Assembly: GCA_035699085.1 (NCBI GenBank)
Contig: DASSBG010000031.1
Span: 6,151-70,150 of the forward strand
From: DASSBG01 sp035699085
GTDB lineage: Bacteria; Pseudomonadota; Gammaproteobacteria; Xanthomonadales; Rhodanobacteraceae
Direction of reading: 5' to 3'
DNA: 64,000 nt
This document shows positions 7,625 through 15,311 of this stretch, in pieces. Position numbers and translations under genes: made by a program. Position 1 is the first letter of the stretch. Each line of letters begins with the position of its first letter. The notes beneath the pieces are model-generated. The model saw only the letters and a program-made list of their open reading frames with translations. It was not told where the DNA came from and made no database searches.

Positions 7625-8897
7625 CGGCCCGCTCCTTCAGCGCCCCGCGCGCAAGCCCGTACAACGGCTCGAATGCCCATTCCAGCAGGCTGCGGCGATC
7701 CATGAGGATGTCAGCGCTGACTGCCATGCCCGGCTTCAGGGGCTGTGGTTTTCCGTATGCCACGACGTCCTGCCGCTCGAGCGCAACCTTGACGCGGTAG
7801 AGCGGCTGCTGTGGCCGCTGGCCGGTAAGAGCGACCACGGCGGCGGCACTGAGCGCGCTGCGCGATACCTGCTCGACCTTGCCGTATTGCTGGCCGAACT
7901 TCTGGTACGGGTAGGCCTGGTAGCGCAGGACGACGCGGCTTCCGGGCTCGACAAATCCGATGGCGCGGCTTGGCACCAGCAGCTGCGCCTGGAGCCGGCT
8001 TCCGGCGGGCATGATCGACAGCAACGGCTGCCCGGCAGACGCGGTTTGCCCCGCCCGCGCAAGCACGGCGGTAACGACACCGTCGCGCGGTGCCCGCAGC
8101 ACGATGTCGCGCTGGGCCTCGTTTTCCGCCAGTTGCTGCTCGACCTGGCCCAGCTGCCGGCGGGTGGCGTTAGTCTTGCTGATGAGGTCGAGCGGCACCT
8201 GCGCCAAAGCCTGCCGTACCTGCCCCAGTTGCTGCTCGATATCCAGTTCCTGACTCGCCAGCACTTTCTCCTGGCCGTCGTCCGCCAGCACCTGGCTTTG
8301 CTGCTGCTGGACCCTGAACCCGGAGACATAGCCCTTGGCAAGCAGAGGCTGCATACGCGTGAGCAACGACTGGTCGCTCGCGGTTCGCTTTTTCTGCAAG
8401 GCGAGTTGCGCGCGGAGTTGCCGGCGCTTGGCGGCAAGCAGCTTCCGCTGGCGGTGAAGCTGGCGCACGCGAACGTCGCTTGCCTTGCGCTGCGTGTCCA
8501 GGTCCGACAACAGGCGCTCGCGCTGTCCGCGCAAACGCGCGCTGATGCGCGCACGCGTGTCACCAAGTCGGGCGCTGTCCGTTTCGCGCGAGATATCGAC
8601 CAGTGCGTCGCCTTGTCGAACCGCTTGTCCTTGGTGAACGTCCACGCGCCGGATGCGCCCCGCCGCGGTCGCTTCCACGGCGATCAGGCCCGCCGAAGGA
8701 ACGAGCTGGCCGGGAACGCGATCCCGCCGCGTATACTGGCCGAACACGAGAAACAGCACGATCGCCCCCGCGAGAGCGACCGTCATCCCCGTCAGCAGCC
8801 AGCGTGACATTGGCAACGCAACATTGATCGCGCCGAGCCACTCGCCACGACGCGCAGCAAGGACCTCTTCGCGAAACAGTGGCTGGCGGATCGTCAC
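7617..8897 (-). CDS. HlyD/CvaA-type membrane fusion protein
   Basis: A 426-residue periplasmic adaptor with one N-terminal membrane helix (about 31-52, LLTGMTVALAGAIVLFLVF). It then has a lipoyl-like half-motif GRIRRVDVHQGQAVRQGDAL, a long coiled-coil hairpin (about 115-270), the second half-motif (RAPRDGVVTAVLARAGQ), and a beta-barrel region with the HlyD-type C-terminal segment LKPGMAVSADILMDRRS. Such proteins link a peptidase-containing ABC exporter to an outer-membrane channel; no TolC gene is in the window. The start is a GTG at 8897. The 8-base overlap with the exporter indicates translational coupling. Confidence 0.93.
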   Translation of the reverse strand: MTIRQPLFREEVLAARRGEWLGAINVALPMSRWLLTGMTVALAGAIVLFLVFGQYTRRDRVPGQLVPSAGLIAVEATAAGRIRRVDVHQGQAVRQGDALVDISRETDSARLGDTRARISARLRGQRERLLSDLDTQRKASDVRVRQLHRQRKLLAAKRRQLRAQLALQKKRTASDQSLLTRMQPLLAKGYVSGFRVQQQQSQVLADDGQEKVLASQELDIEQQLGQVRQALAQVPLDLISKTNATRRQLGQVEQQLAENEAQRDIVLRAPRDGVVTAVLARAGQTASAGQPLLSIMPAGSRLQAQLLVPSRAIGFVEPGSRVVLRYQAYPYQKFGQQYGKVEQVSRSALSAAAVVALTGQRPQQPLYRVKVALERQDVVAYGKPQPLKPGMAVSADILMDRRSLLEWAFEPLYGLARGALKERADG

Positions 8898-9311
8898 GCT
8901 GACCGAACCGCCAAGCGCGCACCGACACGGTAACCGTGCTCAGGAACCCTGCTGCCCCTTGGCCAGCGTACATGCCAAGTCCACGGGGGCACCACCCGGT
9001 GCAGAGCTTCGAGCGGCGATGTAGCCAGCCGACATGTTGTCAGCATGTTGACGTCCTTGTCGCGAGCCATCCTCAGGCCATATGAAAACATACTCCCAAC
9101 GAATGCGCAACCCCATGGTGAGCATCTCATCTTCACCATGTTTCGACGGCCCGAATGAACCTTCGCCTGCGATCAGGATGCTTGCCTGACCGTCACATGC
9201 CGCGGGCCTGAGTGGACGCCGTTCCCGCGCGGCCGATGGCGGGTTGGAACCCGCCCTGCGACGCCGCCGGACAGTCCATGGCCGGACGCGTCACGACTCC
9301 GACACAGTGCG
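8898..9311. other. Gap upstream of the exporter operon; no convincing gene
   Basis: About 410 bases between the adaptor gene and a small ORF. On the minus strand an ORF at 8940-9125 (61 codons, weak ribosome site) is possible, but it shows no recognisable motif, no membrane segment and no double-glycine leader. I see no repeat array or clear promoter hexamers. Confidence 0.4.
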
Positions 9312-9488
9312 CTACGGCCGGACAAGGGTTTCCACCAGCAACGTCGTGGACCAAATCACCCCCCAAGCCCCCAGCCACCTCTTCAACTTCCCCTTCCTAG
9401 GTGACGCGGGATAGCTTTCCACCGCAACAATCAGGAACCACAACGTTCCAACCTCGCGAAGAATGTCGAGAATCGCACCGAGTGTCAT
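9312..9488 (-). CDS. Small membrane protein, 58 aa, unknown function
   Basis: A 58-codon ORF: ATG at 9488, TAG at 9312. The protein starts MTLGAILDILREVGTLWFLI, has a central basic stretch RKGKLKRW, and then a second hydrophobic segment (LGAWGVIWSTTLLVETLV). This suggests a two-helix membrane hairpin with a positive loop. A GGGGG run lies about 8-12 bases before the ATG and could serve as ribosome site. It is on the same strand as, and upstream of, the exporter genes, so it may be the first gene of that operon. I do not recognise the family. Coding potential rests on composition and the ribosome site only. Confidence 0.45.
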   Translation of the reverse strand: MTLGAILDILREVGTLWFLIVAVESYPASPRKGKLKRWLGAWGVIWSTTLLVETLVRP

Positions 9489-9867
9489 ACCAGCACCCCC
9501 ATCACGAATGATCCGTTTCTGGACGGTGATCCGCGAAGCCCTGGATTGCTTGCGGCGTCGCTGCCGTCATCGATCACCGCCATCGCGGTCACCGCCGTCC
9601 GAGCCGTCTGTTGGCCGTCAAGCAGCTTGCCACATTACTCGTGTCGAGTATGCGGTTGTCTTCCGTCAGAAGACGCAAGACATGATGACTTCGCCACGCG
9701 GCGCAAGCGCGCAGCCTGGCCGATGGCCGCTTCCGGTAGTACCGCACGATGCCGGAGAGCGACGCGCGAGCAAGCTTCGCGCCGGGCAGCAGCCGGCACG
9801 GCTGACGCGACGCGGGAGCCGGTTTGGGCTATCGTTGCGCGCATCGTTTGCCTGGGCGAGGTGTCTG
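9489..9867. other. Gap between divergent genes; nothing supported
   Basis: About 380 bases separate the small membrane ORF (leftward) from the amidohydrolase (rightward). Long open frames cross it on the plus strand, but the amidohydrolase signal peptide clearly starts at 9868, so these upstream frames are not coding. I could not pick out confident promoter hexamers, although both divergent promoters should lie here. Confidence 0.4.
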
Positions 9868-11733
9868 ATGCGACGGTTCCATGTGCTGCTTTCGACGATC
9901 GTGCTGGCGTGCGTTGCGATCGGCGCGCCACCCGCCGCTGCCGCGCCCGCCACCGCAGGTGCCAAAGCCGCCCGCGCGGCGCATAACGCCGCCACCGACG
10001 CAAACATCGCCGGCTTTCCGCCTGCCCTGCCCGCGGCCGACCTGGTGCTGCGCGACGCGGTGATCGCGACGCTGGACCCGCTGCAGCCGCGGGCGCAGGC
10101 GCTGGCCGTGCGCGACGGGCGCATCGCCGCCGTCGGCAGCAACGAGTCCATCGCCCACTACGTCGGCGCGAACACCAGGGTGCTCGACTTGCATGGCGCC
10201 TTCGTGACGCCCGGCTTCATCGAGGGCCACGGCCACCTGCTGGAGACCGGCCGTTCGCTGATGCAGCTCAGGCTTGGCAAGGCGGCCAACTGGGCTGGCG
10301 TCGTTGCGATGGTCAGGGCCGCCGTCGCCAAGGCGGAACCCGGCGAGTGGATCATCGGTTCGGGCTGGCAGCAGAGCAAGTGGGATCGCGTGCCGCAGCC
10401 GAACGTGGACGGCCTGCCGCTGCCGGCCAGCCTGGACGCGGTTTCACCGGACAACCCGGTGGTGCTCAGCCATGCCAGCGGCCATGCCATCTACGTCAAC
10501 GGCAAGGCGCTGGAGCTGGCAGGCATCACCGCCGACACGCCGGACCCCGCCGGCGGCAGCATCGTGCACGACGCGCAGGGCCGGCCCATCGGCATGCTGC
10601 GCGACACGGCGGCGGACGCGGTGGCACAGGCGCACGCGCGCTACCTGGCAAAGCGGCCCGCGGCGCAGCTTGCGGCGCAACGCGAGCAGGCGCTGAAGCT
10701 GGCGGTGCAGAACGAGATCAGCAAGGGCGTCACCAGCTTTGTCGACATGGGCGAGACCTTCCAGACGGTCGACTGGCTGAAGCAGCAGGCGGCCAAGGGC
10801 TTGCCGCTGCGGCTGTACGTCAACATCAACAGCGAGCCGGTGGCGGCGCTGGGCAAGCAGCTCAAGAACTACCGCACCATCGGTTACGCCGACAACCACT
10901 TCACGGTGCGCGGCATCGGCGAGGTGCTTTCCGATGGCGCGCTCGGCACCCGCAGCGCCTGGCTGCTCAAGCCCTACAGCGACGCGCACCACATCAGCGG
11001 CAAGAACGTGGTCTCAATGCACGACATCGGCCAGATCGCCCGCATTGCCGCGCGCGACGGCTTCCAGTTGTCGGTGCACGCCATCGGCGATCGCGCCAAC
11101 CGCGAGGTGCTGGATGTGTTCGCCAAGGTGTTCGCCGAGGACCCGGCGGCGCACGCGCTGCGCTGGCGTATCGAGCACGCGCAAAACCTCAGCCCGGCCG
11201 ACCTGCCACGCTTCGCCAAACTCGGCGTGATCGCCTCCATGCAGTCGATCCACGCCTGCTCGGACGCGCCGATGGTGGTGCCGCGGCTGGGCGAGAAGCG
11301 CGCGCGCGAGGAGGCCTACCCGTGGCACGCGCTGATCAAGTCCGGCGCGATGGTGCTCGACGGCACGGATACGCCGGTTGAGGACACGAACGTGATCGCC
11401 AACTTTTACTGCGGCGTGACGCGTGCCTGGGGCGGCGGCAAGTCGCTGTTCCCGCAGGAGGTCAAGACGCGCATGCAGGAGCTGCGCTCGTACACCTGGA
11501 ACAACGCCTACGCGCTGTTCGAGGAGGACCAGCTCGGTTCGCTGAGCCCGGGCAAGCTGGCGGACATCACGGTGTTCTCGGGCAACCTGCTGACGCTGCC
11601 GGCGCACGACATCCTGCGCACCCGGGTGCTTTACACCATCGTCGGCGGCAAGGTCGTCTACCAGCGCCCCGGCGCCGACGACTGGCGCGGCGCGTTGTTC
11701 GCGCCCATGCCAGAATTCGACCACGTGAATTAG
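9868..11733 (+). CDS. Secreted YtcJ-type metal-dependent amidohydrolase
   Basis: A 621-residue exported hydrolase. The start at 9868 gives a classic signal peptide (MRRFHVLLSTIVLACVAIG, then a site near PPAAAAPA). Amidohydrolase landmarks follow: the TIM-barrel entry TPGFIEGHGHLLETG with the HxH metal ligands, SHASGHAIYVN, GTRSAWLLKPYSD, the third-strand histidine VHAIGDRANREVLD, and RIEHAQNLSP with a fourth ligand. Near the C-terminus GKLADITVFSGN marks the return to the composite beta-sandwich. YtcJ-like enzymes hydrolyse amide bonds in varied small molecules; the substrate cannot be read here. The gene stands alone, followed by repeat-filled DNA. Confidence 0.9.
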   Translation: MRRFHVLLSTIVLACVAIGAPPAAAAPATAGAKAARAAHNAATDANIAGFPPALPAADLVLRDAVIATLDPLQPRAQALAVRDGRIAAVGSNESIAHYVGANTRVLDLHGAFVTPGFIEGHGHLLETGRSLMQLRLGKAANWAGVVAMVRAAVAKAEPGEWIIGSGWQQSKWDRVPQPNVDGLPLPASLDAVSPDNPVVLSHASGHAIYVNGKALELAGITADTPDPAGGSIVHDAQGRPIGMLRDTAADAVAQAHARYLAKRPAAQLAAQREQALKLAVQNEISKGVTSFVDMGETFQTVDWLKQQAAKGLPLRLYVNINSEPVAALGKQLKNYRTIGYADNHFTVRGIGEVLSDGALGTRSAWLLKPYSDAHHISGKNVVSMHDIGQIARIAARDGFQLSVHAIGDRANREVLDVFAKVFAEDPAAHALRWRIEHAQNLSPADLPRFAKLGVIASMQSIHACSDAPMVVPRLGEKRAREEAYPWHALIKSGAMVLDGTDTPVEDTNVIANFYCGVTRAWGGGKSLFPQEVKTRMQELRSYTWNNAYALFEEDQLGSLSPGKLADITVFSGNLLTLPAHDILRTRVLYTIVGGKVVYQRPGADDWRGALFAPMPEFDHVN

Positions 11734-12263
11734 GCGGGAGCACCTTCGGCGCGAATTCCGTTCTCAGGCGATCGGCAATCGCAACCACGCCATGAGCGGT
11801 CCGGCCGATGCGCCGGGAATGGGGAATGGAGAACCGGAAATGGGCAGAGCCGCAACGGCGGGCTCGCTGTTGGCGGCGCGAGTGCGGGCATGGCGTGTTG
11901 GGGTTCGCTGCGCTCACGCGGTGCTCCGCTTCGCTGCGCGGGAATGGGGAATCGAGAATCGGGAATGGGAACAGCGGCCCGTGTCGGCGGCACGTGTCGG
12001 CGCGCTTTTGGTTGGCGAAGTCGGCGCGGGTTGATCCGCTGTCTTGGGCACGCAAGAGAAGGGAACTCCCGCGGAGCGCGACCGCTGTTGTGCCGGGAAT
12101 GGGGAATGGAGAATCGGGAATCGGCAGAGCAAAAGCGGTGCGGTCGCTATTGACGGCGCGAGCGCGGGCGCGGCATTGTCGGGTTACGCGCCTGCGGCGC
12201 AACCCGACCTACGGAGGCCCGGAAGACTCGAGCTTTTCCGAATCCCGAATCCCCAATCCCGAA
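11734..12263. repeat. Repeat-filled intergenic region (GGGAATG-type heptamers)
   Basis: About 530 bases without a credible gene. Heptamer-derived runs of the type GGGAATGGGGAATGG occur at about 11816-11850, 11939-11972, 12094-12126 and, inverted, 12237-12266. Between them are GC-rich stretches and a partial copy of a wider repeat (GTTGGGGTTCGCTGCGCTCA at about 11897-11916). Several plus-strand ORFs run through this DNA but consist of repeat-encoded residues. Confidence 0.75.
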
Positions 12264-13088
12264 TCACCGCTCTTCGAGGATGGCGCGCAGCGCCTCGGGC
12301 GACTTCCAGTGCCAGCCGCAGACGTAGCGTGGCAGCGCCCAGCGCGGGCTGTCCATCGTCACCGGCTCGGCGCCGTCGCCGAAGGCCGCCAGCAGGCCGT
12401 GCTGCTCGCCGAACTGCGGGAACCATTCGTCGCGCAGGTACGGCGGCACGTGCCCGTACGGATAGCAGAACAGACGGCTGCGGCGCGGCGCCAGCTGGTC
12501 GTTCAACCACTGCTGCGCGCGCGTGATCTCCAGCGCCGCGCGCACCGCCGTGTCCACCGGCATGAAGCTGCCGCGCTCCATGCCATCCGGCCCGGGTGCC
12601 GGCAGCGCCGCGTGGTTGTGGTCGAAGCTGTGGTTCTCGATCGCCATCAGGCCGGAGACGTTGGCCGCGCGCCACCAGTCGTCGCGCATCCAGCCCTGGC
12701 CCAGCAGGCAGCGCTCGTCCAGCTCCGTGCGCGCAGCCGCCGAGGCGATCACGAAGGCGGTCAGGTGCAGCTGCGGTTGCGCATCCAGGCCACGCTCGCG
12801 GCGAAAGTCGCGCATGCAGTTGAACAGGCTGCGCTGCGGCCCGTGCTGCGGGTGCTGCACGTCAAAGAAGTCGAGGATGCTGCCATCGTCGCAGCTCAGA
12901 GCCACGCAGCGCGACAGATCGCGCGCGGCCAGGCCCAGCAACTGCTCCACCACCCAGCGCAATGGCACCACGCGCAGCCCCAGGTCGTCGATCAGCCGCA
13001 GGTCCGCGGCAAAGGCGACGTGGTCGTTGTTGGCGTAGTCGTTGCCGTCGATGTTGACGGCATGGTAGGTGAGGATGGGCACGCGCAT
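12264..13088 (-). CDS. Polysaccharide deacetylase (NodB-like) family protein
   Basis: A 274-residue protein beginning MRVPILTYHAVNIDG, the classic first strand of NodB-homology deacetylases. The metal/catalytic motif TFDDG is present in a variant form, SCDDGS, near residue 65. The second motif HSxDH is seen as HSFDHNH, giving two zinc-ligand histidines. The tail CYPYGHVPPYLRDEW resembles the family's arginine/proline motif. There is no signal peptide, so it should act in the cytoplasm or on cytoplasmic carbohydrate. Genes of this type often belong to exopolysaccharide or lipid A modification pathways, but no such cluster surrounds it. Confidence 0.85.
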   Translation of the reverse strand: MRVPILTYHAVNIDGNDYANNDHVAFAADLRLIDDLGLRVVPLRWVVEQLLGLAARDLSRCVALSCDDGSILDFFDVQHPQHGPQRSLFNCMRDFRRERGLDAQPQLHLTAFVIASAAARTELDERCLLGQGWMRDDWWRAANVSGLMAIENHSFDHNHAALPAPGPDGMERGSFMPVDTAVRAALEITRAQQWLNDQLAPRRSRLFCYPYGHVPPYLRDEWFPQFGEQHGLLAAFGDGAEPVTMDSPRWALPRYVCGWHWKSPEALRAILEER

Positions 13089-13441
13089 GGCGGAAGGATA
13101 GATGAAACGGTGGCAGGTTGGCGGTGAGCGGGGCGGTCGGTGAACGGTGAGCGGGGCGATCGATGAGCGGCGATCGGTGAGCGGTGAGCGGAAAAAGCCG
13201 GCGCAACATCAGGCTCGCCATCGACTCGCACTACGGGCGGGCTCACGGCCGAAAAATCACTGGATACACGCCGCCATGGTCCGCCGCGACTCACGACGTC
13301 ATCCGGCCCGCCCCGCTCTTGCCGCTCACCGCTGTGCCGCTACCGCTCACCACCCACCAGCCACATCTCACTCCCCCGCGCCATCCACGACGCCGCCGCC
13401 GCTGCACTACAATGCGCGGTTTCATCCGCAGGACGCCGCCG
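13089..13441. repeat. Intergenic region with GGTGAGC-type heptamer array and gcdH upstream region
   Basis: About 350 bases. At 13110-13195 lies a degenerate array built on the unit GGTGAGC. The rest is GC-rich without an ORF that continues into a known protein. Near the right end, TACAAT at about 13408-13413 could be a -10 element for gcdH, and GCAGGA about eight bases before the gcdH ATG could be its ribosome site. Confidence 0.65.
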
Positions 13442-14614
13442 ATGCCCCGCCAGCCACTCGATCCGTTCGACCTCTACAACGTCCGCGCGCTGCTCAGCGA
13501 CGAGGAGCGCATGGTCCAGGACACGGCGGCCCGCTTCACCGACGAAAAGGTGCTGCCAATCATCGGGGACTGCTTCGATCAGGGCCGCTTTCCCACCGAA
13601 CTGATCCCCGAGATTGCCGGCCTCGGCCTGCTCGGCGCCTCGCTGCCCGAGGAATACGGCGGCGCCGGCATGAGCGCCGTGGCCTACGGCCTGGTCTGCC
13701 AGGAACTGGAGCGCGGCGATTCGGGCATGCGCAGCTTCGCCTCGGTGCAAAGCTCGCTGGCGATGTACCCGATCTTCGCCTACGGCAGCGAGGAGCAGCG
13801 CCGCCGCTACCTGCCCGACATGGCGGCCGGCAAGGTCATCGGCTGTTTCGGCCTGACCGAGCCGCAGGGCGGCTCCGACCCGGCCAACATGAAAACCCAC
13901 GCCCGCCGCGACGGCGGCGACTGGGTGATAGACGGCGCCAAGATGTGGATCACCAACGGCAACCTCGCGCACATCGCCATCGTCTGGGCGCAGACCGACG
14001 ACGGCATCCGCGGCTTCATCGTGCCCACCGACAGCGACGGTTTCACGGCGCAGGAAATCCACAAGAAGATGAGCCTGCGCGCCTCCGTCACCAGCGCGCT
14101 GTTCCTCGACAACGTGCGCGTGCCCGACAACGCCATGCTGCCCAACGTCAAGGGCCTGAAGGGCCCGCTCGGCTGCCTGACGCAGGCGCGCTACGGCATC
14201 ACCTGGGGCCCGATCGGCGCGGCCATCGCCTGCCTCCGCGAGGTGCTGGACTACACCCGCGAACGCGAACTGTTCGGCCGGCCGCTGGCAGCCAACCAGG
14301 CGGTGCAGCTGAAGCTGGCCGACATGGCGCGCCGCATCACCAGCGCACAACTCCTGTCGCTGCAGCTCGGCCGCATGAAGGACGCCGGCACGATGGCGCC
14401 GACCCAGGTCAGCTTGGCCAAGTGGAACAACGTGCGCATGGCGCTGGACATCGCCCGCGAGTCACGCGACCTGCTCGGCGGCGCCGGCATCACCACCGAG
14501 CACTGCCCGATCCGCCACGCCCTCAACCTGGAGTCGGTGATCACCTACGAGGGCACCGAAACCGTGCACCAGCTGGTGGTTGGCCGCGAGCTCACCGGCA
14601 TCAACGCGTTCTGA
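13442..14614 (+). CDS. gcdH: Glutaryl-CoA dehydrogenase
   Basis: A 390-residue acyl-CoA dehydrogenase that oxidises and decarboxylates glutaryl-CoA to crotonyl-CoA in lysine and tryptophan catabolism, using FAD. The signature MRSFASVQSSLAMYPI is the glutaryl-specific segment with its substrate-binding arginine. FAD-contact motifs CFGLTEPQGGSDP and WITNG are intact. The catalytic glutamate is E370 in TYEGTETVHQLVVGR. I start at the ATG at 13442 (MPRQPLDPFDLYNVRALLS); the open frame extends much further upstream, but only through repeat DNA. No regulator or electron-transfer flavoprotein gene is next to it. Confidence 0.93.
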   Translation: MPRQPLDPFDLYNVRALLSDEERMVQDTAARFTDEKVLPIIGDCFDQGRFPTELIPEIAGLGLLGASLPEEYGGAGMSAVAYGLVCQELERGDSGMRSFASVQSSLAMYPIFAYGSEEQRRRYLPDMAAGKVIGCFGLTEPQGGSDPANMKTHARRDGGDWVIDGAKMWITNGNLAHIAIVWAQTDDGIRGFIVPTDSDGFTAQEIHKKMSLRASVTSALFLDNVRVPDNAMLPNVKGLKGPLGCLTQARYGITWGPIGAAIACLREVLDYTRERELFGRPLAANQAVQLKLADMARRITSAQLLSLQLGRMKDAGTMAPTQVSLAKWNNVRMALDIARESRDLLGGAGITTEHCPIRHALNLESVITYEGTETVHQLVVGRELTGINAF

Positions 14615-14689
14615 CAAGGCACCTGCTTGCGTGCCGGCAACATCCGCACGAGGCCGGATGACGGGACGCAGAGATTTCCGGAGACCCCA

Positions 14690-15250
14690 GTGGCTTGCGA
14701 CGACATCCGCATTGAAACCGAACGCCTGATCCTGCGTCCACCGCAGATCGAGGATTTCGACGCGTACGCGGCCAACATGGCCGATGAGCAGGCCGCGCGC
14801 TACATCGGCGGGGTGCAGGCCCGGTCGGTGGCCTGGCGCGGCATGTTGCAACTGGCCGGCGCCTGGCCGATCCAGGGATTTTCGATGTTCTCCGTGATCG
14901 AAAAAGCCGACAACCGCTGGATCGGTCGGCTCGGTCCCTGGCATCCCGAAGGCTGGCCCGGCCCGGAAGTGGGCTGGGCGCTGGTGCGTGGTGCCTGGGG
15001 CAAGGGCTATGCCCATGAGGCCTGCGTGGCCGCCATCGACTGGACCTTCGAGCATCTGGACTGGACGGAGATGGTGCATTGCATCCACCCGGCCAACCAT
15101 GCGTCCCAGGCTTTGGCCAGGCGCCTCGGCTCGACCCGTCGCGGGCCGTGCGCCTTGCCGGCCCCGATCGGGGACGAGCCGTGCGAGCTCTGGGGGCAGA
15201 CGCGCGAACAATGGCTGCAGCACCGCGCCGCCATGCGCGCGCAGACCTGA
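14690..15250 (+). CDS. GNAT family N-acetyltransferase (RimJ/RimL-like)
   Basis: A 186-residue acetyltransferase of the RimJ/RimL type. The N-terminus IETERLILRPPQIEDFDAY is the standard first strand. The acetyl-CoA binding motif A is GWALVRGAWGKGYAHEA (Q/RxxGxG/A variant), and HPANHASQALARRLG is motif B. I prefer a GTG start at 14690, with GGAG seven to ten bases upstream; an ATG at 14627 in the same frame is an alternative. The substrate (protein N-terminus, aminoglycoside or small amine) is not predictable. It follows gcdH by 75 bases on the same strand. Confidence 0.88.
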   Translation: MACDDIRIETERLILRPPQIEDFDAYAANMADEQAARYIGGVQARSVAWRGMLQLAGAWPIQGFSMFSVIEKADNRWIGRLGPWHPEGWPGPEVGWALVRGAWGKGYAHEACVAAIDWTFEHLDWTEMVHCIHPANHASQALARRLGSTRRGPCALPAPIGDEPCELWGQTREQWLQHRAAMRAQT

Positions 15251-15311
15251 GCGGGCACGGCCCTGCCGCGGCCTGCGCCCATTCGTCCATCACATCGACC
15301 ACCTCCATTCC

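Noticed and set aside
8940..9125. 61-codon minus-strand ORF upstream of the HlyD gene
   Set aside because: Weak ribosome site, no leader, membrane segment or motif; left as unsupported.
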